Part shown: in pieces, positions 60,488 through 64,000 of the stretch
Position numbering within the stretch: the stretch's first letter is position 1
Layout of the letters: each line of letters begins with the position of its first letter
Origin: JBBSBL01 sp046330255
GTDB taxonomy: Bacteria > Actinomycetota > Thermoleophilia > Solirubrobacterales > Solirubrobacteraceae
Assembly: GCA_046330255.1 (NCBI GenBank)
Contig: JAXLTC010000002.1
Location: forward strand, 990,737 to 1,054,736
Length of the DNA: 64,000 bases
Direction: 5' to 3'
Program-made: the position numbers and the translations under genes
Notes under the pieces: generated by a model
What the model was told of the DNA's origin: nothing
What the model saw: only the letters and a program-made list of their open reading frames with translations
Database searches by the model: none

Positions 60488-61269
60488 GCGACGCGGTAGG
60501 CGTCCTGCGCCTAGCGGGCTTCCAGCTGCGCAGCCTGCGCCGCAACGGGCGCGCGGTGGTGTTCACCGTCGCCTTCCCCGTCGTGCTCTACGTCCTGTTC
60601 GCCGCGGTGTTCGCGCGCGGGTCGAGCACCACGGGCTTCCAGGGGGGGAGGATCGACCTCGACGAGTACTTCCTCGCCGGGATGATGGCGTACGCGATCG
60701 CGATGGCCGCGTTCTCGACGCTCGCGATCTCACTCACGACCCAGCGGGAGAGCGGGCTGCTCAAGCGCTTCCGCGGCACGCCGATGCCCGCGTGGACGTT
60801 CATCGGCGCGCTGGTCATCCGCTCGATCCTGCTCGTGGCGCTGGAGGTCGTGGCGCTGCTGGCGATCGGCCGACTCGGCTACGGCGTGGCCGTGAGCGCC
60901 GCCGCTCTGGGCGAGATCGCCGCCTACGTGGTGCTCGGGACGTTCACGATGGCGACGCTCGGCGTGGCGATCACGACGGTCGCGCGCACCGCCGACGCGG
61001 CGGCGACGATCGCGCCGTTCGGCGTCCTGCTGCTGGCGTTCATCTCCGGCGTGTTCATTCCGGTGAGCCAACTCCCGGACTCGCTGGTCCAGATCGGGAA
61101 GCTGTTCCCGCTCGCCCACCTGGCCGAGGGGCTGCAGGCCGCGCTGCTCAGCCATCACGTCCACCTCGACGCGGAGAACTTCGCCGTGCTCGCGATCTGG
61201 GGGATCGCCGGCCTGATCGTCGCCCAGCGAGCGTTCCGCTGGATGCCGCAGGGAACGGGAGGCGCCTAG
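60484..61269 (+). CDS. ABC-2-type exporter permease
   Basis: A 261-residue membrane protein with six hydrophobic helices, starting AVGVLRLAGFQLRSLRRNGRAVVFTVAFPVVLYVLF. The region LFPLAHLAEGLQAALL near the end is typical of ABC-2 permeases. Forms the exporter with the preceding ATPase; substrate unknown. Confidence 0.83.
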   Translation: MSDAVGVLRLAGFQLRSLRRNGRAVVFTVAFPVVLYVLFAAVFARGSSTTGFQGGRIDLDEYFLAGMMAYAIAMAAFSTLAISLTTQRESGLLKRFRGTPMPAWTFIGALVIRSILLVALEVVALLAIGRLGYGVAVSAAALGEIAAYVVLGTFTMATLGVAITTVARTADAAATIAPFGVLLLAFISGVFIPVSQLPDSLVQIGKLFPLAHLAEGLQAALLSHHVHLDAENFAVLAIWGIAGLIVAQRAFRWMPQGTGGA

Positions 61270-61282
61270 GGCGACCGGGACG

Positions 61283-61762
61283 CTAGCGGCGCTCGATGCG
61301 CTCGAGGCCGCGGCCCTCGTGCCAGTGGTCGATCAGCAGGCGGTCTCGCGCGTCGTTCAGCCCCACCAGGACCACGTCGGCGATGTCCGCACGGAACAGC
61401 TGGGAATCCGGCGAGGGAGGGTCTGCCCCGCGCGAGCGGAAGATCCGCAGCCGCGCGCGGGGCTCGGTCAGCTCCGGCGCGCGCCCGGAGAGCTTCGCGT
61501 CGCCGCCCCAGTCCGGGGGATCGGCCGAGGCCCCGTGCAGGGCGAAGCGCGGGTCGCGCCGCAGGTCAGCCGCCTTGCGCGCGCCCGGCATCGACCCGAA
61601 CCACAGCTCGCCTTCGGCGAAGAAGGTCTCGATACCGCTGATCCGGGGCGACCCATCGGCCCGGAGGGTCGCGATCGTCTTGTGGATCCCGGCGTCCAGG
61701 CGCTCGCGCACGGTCCGCGCGAAACGCGGCTCGGCAGCCTCGAACCCCGCCCAACTCGCCAC
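61283..61762 (-). CDS. PNPOx-like split-barrel protein (F420 or flavin)
   Basis: A 159-residue split-barrel protein: FARTVRERLDAGIHKTIATLRADGSPRISGIETFFAEGELWFGSMPGARKAADLRRDPRFALH is the common start of pyridoxamine-oxidase-like/F420-binding proteins of actinobacteria. It probably binds F420 or FMN. GTG 61762 lies 6 bases after a TAGGAT -10. Confidence 0.8.
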   Translation of the reverse strand: MASWAGFEAAEPRFARTVRERLDAGIHKTIATLRADGSPRISGIETFFAEGELWFGSMPGARKAADLRRDPRFALHGASADPPDWGGDAKLSGRAPELTEPRARLRIFRSRGADPPSPDSQLFRADIADVVLVGLNDARDRLLIDHWHEGRGLERIERR

Positions 61763-61768
61763 GACACG

Positions 61769-61774
61769 ATCCTA
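61769..61774 (-). promoter_or_regulatory. -10 element TAGGAT of the PNPOx-like gene
   Basis: Read leftward, TAGGAT, 6 bases, GTG start: leaderless geometry. Confidence 0.5.
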
Positions 61775-61800
61775 CGCCGCAAGGTCCGCGTCCGGCGGCC

Positions 61801-63090
61801 TCACGCGGGCGGCTCCGATGCCGCGGGTCCAGGGGGGAGCGGCGCATCGCCGGCGCTGTCGCCCACGCGCCGGGGGATGCGGCGCCGGCCGGCCGCGAGC
61901 GCGGCCGCCGCGACGAGCAGCATGACCCCCGCGCCCGCGATCGCGTAGACCGTGCGCGGCGAGGCGAGGGTCGCGACCACGCCGCCGAGCAGGAACCCGA
62001 TCCCCGGCATCAACTGGGCCAGCGACTCGAGCATCCCCATCACGCGCGCCTGGAGCGCCCGTCGCTCGACCGCCTCCTGCAGCGCCGTCACGAGCGCGAC
62101 CCACTGGACGCCGTTCCCCACCCCGCCGACGATCGAGGCGGCGCAGGCCCACGCCAGCGTCGGCGACGCCGCCATGCCGAGGTAGGCGGCGCCGATCGCG
62201 AGCGTGCTCACGAGCAGCAGGCCGATCAGGCTCGCGCGGCCGGCGCGGGCGAACAGCACGCCGCCCGCGACCATCCCGACCCCCCAGGATCCGAGCAGCA
62301 GGCCGTAGCCCGCGTCGCTGCCGCCGAGCGTCTCCTTGACGAAGACGATCTCCACGGGGATCACGGCGGAGAAGAGGGCCAGCGCCACCGCCTGGCCGGC
62401 CAGCAACCGCAGGACCCGCGGCGTCTCGCGCGCGTACGCGATTCCCTCGCGCAACCGCTCCCGGAAGCCTGTCGCCGCGTCCGCGGTGACCGTGAGGCTC
62501 GGCGCGGTGGCGAGCACCACGGCGATGATCAGGAACGACGCGGCGTCGCCCGCGAGCGCCGGTCCGGCGCCGACCAGGCCGACGAGCAGGCCGCCGAGAA
62601 CCGGCCCGAGCGCGGAGCCGGCGGTGAACCCGAGGTTGAGGATCGCGTTGCCCTCGCGCAGCAGCCCCTCGGGCTCGAGCAGCGCGGCCGTGGCGCCGCG
62701 CTCGAGCGCGCGCGCGGCCGTTGCCAGGACGCCGTCGAACGCCGCCAGCGCAACGACCAGGCCCAGCGAGAACGGCCCCGCCGCCAGCCCCGCGAGCGCC
62801 AGGAAGGCGACCGCTTCCGCGACGTACAGCAGCGGCAGCGAGCGCCTGCCGTCGAGTCGCTCCAGCCGGATGGTGAGCAGCGGCCCGAGCAGCGCGGGCA
62901 GGAAGCGCATCGAGAGGAACAGCGCGGTGGTCGCCAGCGCGCTCCCGGTCCGGTCGAACACCAGCACCGCGAGCGCGATCTCCCCCAGCCAGTTGCCCAG
63001 GTCGTTGACCCAGTAGGAGACGGCCAGGCGCCGGAAGCGGGCCGAGCGCAGAGGCGCGAGGGCGCCTTGATGGGCGATCTCGGCGGTCAT
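61801..63090 (-). CDS. MFS exporter (MFS_3/enterobactin-exporter-like)
   Basis: A 429-residue, 12-helix MFS protein. APLRSARFRRLAVSYWVNDLGNWLGEIALAVLVFDRTGSA is the typical start of MFS_3 proteins; a second half begins near FSAVIPVEIVFVKETLGGSDAGYGLLLGSWGVGM. Export of a siderophore, drug or other small molecule is the usual role. ATG 63090 chosen over 63144, as the hydrophobic core starts right after it. Confidence 0.8.
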   Translation of the reverse strand: MTAEIAHQGALAPLRSARFRRLAVSYWVNDLGNWLGEIALAVLVFDRTGSALATTALFLSMRFLPALLGPLLTIRLERLDGRRSLPLLYVAEAVAFLALAGLAAGPFSLGLVVALAAFDGVLATAARALERGATAALLEPEGLLREGNAILNLGFTAGSALGPVLGGLLVGLVGAGPALAGDAASFLIIAVVLATAPSLTVTADAATGFRERLREGIAYARETPRVLRLLAGQAVALALFSAVIPVEIVFVKETLGGSDAGYGLLLGSWGVGMVAGGVLFARAGRASLIGLLLVSTLAIGAAYLGMAASPTLAWACAASIVGGVGNGVQWVALVTALQEAVERRALQARVMGMLESLAQLMPGIGFLLGGVVATLASPRTVYAIAGAGVMLLVAAAALAAGRRRIPRRVGDSAGDAPLPPGPAASEPPA

Positions 63091-63301
63091 CGCGAGCGCG
63101 GGAGTGTTCCACCCGCCGCGCGAGACGCCTGCACGAAGCGGCAACAGACGTCCATCTGCATCCGCTCCTGCACGAAATCGGATACGACATCCGTCCAGGC
63201 CCCGCGCAACCTCCCCAAAGCTCCTGATTCCGGCACTTGCTCTCGATACCTGCCTGGAAGGAGTCTGCCGCGCGTCGGAGATCGACCCCAGGAGGCCATA
63301 A

Positions 63302-63322
63302 ATGGGCTACCGGAGCCGGTAA
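63302..63322 (+). CDS. Six-codon micro-ORF with perfect ribosome-binding site
   Basis: AGGAGG (63290-63295) stands 6 bases before ATG GGC TAC CGG AGC CGG TAA, peptide MGYRSR. A strong hairpin starts 5 bases after the stop. It could be a leader peptide for attenuation, or part of a small RNA ending at that hairpin. The full-consensus ribosome-binding site, rare in this window, makes chance less likely. Confidence 0.35.
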   Translation: MGYRSR

Positions 63323-63327
63323 TCCGC

Positions 63328-63375
63328 GCGCGGCCGGGGGCGTCGCTGTTCTGAAGGGCGCCCCGGCCGCGCTTT
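63328..63375 (+). terminator. GC-rich hairpin followed by TTT
   Basis: GCGCGGCCGGGG-G-CG (63328-63342) pairs with CGCCCCGGCCGCGC (63359-63372), 14 bp with one bulged G, followed by TTT. It ends any transcript that contains the micro-ORF and lies upstream of the promoter at 63392. Confidence 0.65.
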
Positions 63376-63391
63376 CATCCCGCTTTCATGC

Positions 63392-63420
63392 TTGACCCCT
63401 GCGGGGGCGCCGCCGATAAC
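63392..63420 (+). promoter_or_regulatory. Two-box promoter of the last gene
   Basis: TTGACC (63392-63397), 17 bases, GATAAC (63415-63420). The expected start near 63427 gives a leader of about 28 bases before GTG 63455. Confidence 0.55.
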
Positions 63421-63454
63421 CCCGCGTGGTGACGACCGAACGGAGCGGGGGGCC

Positions 63455-64000
63455 GTGAGCCCCGCCGCGCAACGGCCGAGCAGGGCTGCCATCGCGCTCA
63501 TGTGCGCGGCGCTCGCCGCTGCCGTGGTGGTTGGGGTGCTCACCGCGCCCGGCGACGACTGGGACCTCGCGGTCATCGCGATCCTCGTGGTCAGCGCGGT
63601 CGTGAGCGAGCTCACCTCGATCACGCTGCCCGACGGGAAGATCGGGATCTCGGGCGCGTTCCTCGCGATCGTGCTCGCGATCGTGCTGCTCGGCGGCGCG
63701 CCCGGCGCGGTGGTCGGGGTGGCGACGATCCTCATCGGCTGGCTGCGCTGGCGCGAGGCGCCCGGGACGCTGCTGTCGAACCTCGTCGCCTACACGTGGT
63801 TCCCGCTGCTGTGCGGCCTCGGCTTCTTCGCGCTGATCGACGGCTTCGGGATCGGCACCGGTGACGCCGCCTACTACCTGCTGATCTTCGCGACGTTCCT
63901 GGTCGCGCTGGCGCTGAACTTCGTCCTCGTTGCCGCCTATCAGTGCTACCTGGACGGCACGAGCCTGCCCACGAAGGCGCGCGAGTCGCTGGTGCCGATC
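63455..64000 (+). CDS. Membrane protein, N-terminal part (runs off the window)
   Basis: An open frame from GTG 63455 to the end (182 codons, no stop). GGGGGG lies just before the GTG. It encodes about six hydrophobic helices: IALMCAALAAAVVVGVL, LAVIAILVVSAVVSEL, FLAIVLAIVLLGGAPGAVVGV, FPLLCGLGFFALI, YYLLIFATFLVALALNFVLVAA. This resembles the membrane sensor part found before GGDEF or HD-GYP domains in related bacteria, but the output domain lies outside the window, so that is a guess. Confidence 0.7.
   Translation, partial: MSPAAQRPSRAAIALMCAALAAAVVVGVLTAPGDDWDLAVIAILVVSAVVSELTSITLPDGKIGISGAFLAIVLAIVLLGGAPGAVVGVATILIGWLRWREAPGTLLSNLVAYTWFPLLCGLGFFALIDGFGIGTGDAAYYLLIFATFLVALALNFVLVAAYQCYLDGTSLPTKARESLVPI

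Larger units (their letters stand above)
63091..63454. other. Intergenic region with a micro-ORF, hairpin and promoter
   Basis: 364 bases between the MFS gene and the last gene. The first 190 bases contain nothing I recognise. Then come a strong ribosome-binding site with a 6-codon frame (63290-63322), a 14-bp hairpin (63328-63372) and a two-box promoter (63392-63420). I looked for known riboswitch cores (cyclic-di-GMP, cobalamin, ydaO) and did not find one by eye. Confidence 0.5.

Noticed and set aside
63240..63454. Cyclic-di-GMP or other known riboswitch before the last gene
   Set aside because: No recognisable conserved core by eye; only a micro-ORF, a hairpin and a promoter can be supported.

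Overview
The window is very GC-rich, gene-dense bacterial chromosome. Start codons are often GTG or TTG, 4-base stop/start overlaps are common, and many genes seem to be transcribed from their start codon. Together with the gene families this suggests an actinobacterium, probably a soil Thermoleophilia/Solirubrobacterales type. That placement is inference: there is no rRNA here. One tRNA is present. I saw no insertion sequence, prophage or CRISPR array.

Layout. 1-12141: secreted M23 peptidase, type-II P-type cation ATPase whose 3' end runs into tRNA-Phe, PRC-barrel protein, nitrilase-family amidase, secreted CocE-like hydrolase, type-I sulfatase, MBL hydrolase and an APH-like/P-loop kinase fusion. 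12185-13725: a two-gene badI-badH operon (last steps of alicyclic ring opening). 13697-19047: a reactive-sulfur cluster (persulfide-dioxygenase-like MBL, MFS carrier, ArsR-rhodanese regulator, methyltransferase, DsrE protein, SQR-like flavoprotein). 19123-20394: membrane class III cyclase. 20424-27930: a soluble diiron monooxygenase locus with a divergent TetR gene. 27977-30581: YciI, cupin, membrane protein, TetR. 30612-33787: arsenic locus (arsR-arsM-R2-like diiron protein, divergent from aquaporin-arsC). 33819-35420: acyl-CoA synthetase. 35430-38452: molybdate ABC operon led by a Mop-type regulator. 38487-42584: small proteins, two beta-propeller lipoproteins, a soluble cyclase. 42601-44720: SCP-x-type thiolase and AlkA. 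44835-49069: a fused sulfatase followed by its radical-SAM maturase. 49110-52462: GDSL lipase, MarR module and three decayed genes. 52473-57584: IclR/PhlG-like hydrolase/BBE flavoprotein locus and a VapBC pair. 57733-64000: PLC-like enzyme, cNMP-binding protein, ABC exporter, PNPOx-like protein, MFS carrier, and the start of a membrane protein that leaves the window.

The most notable system is the monooxygenase. The hydroxylase alpha subunit is a normal gene, but reductase, hydroxylase beta subunit and coupling protein, usually three genes, form one continuous 835-residue polypeptide in the usual operon order, joined by low-complexity linkers. An SCP2-type lipid-binding protein and a GMC oxidoreductase are translationally coupled behind it, suggesting hydroxylation of a hydrophobic substrate followed by alcohol oxidation. 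A TGACAT palindrome sits on the -35 boxes of both divergent promoters.

Other themes: a TANNNT hexamer 6-8 bases before many start codons; an IclR/PhlG-like pair with abutting start codons whose -10 elements lie in each other's coding sequence; a DUF1269-like/sulfatase fusion coupled to a maturase that probably starts at CTG; an R2-like diiron protein inside the arsenic operon; and an AraC-VOC gene pair caught in decay next to a large inverted repeat.
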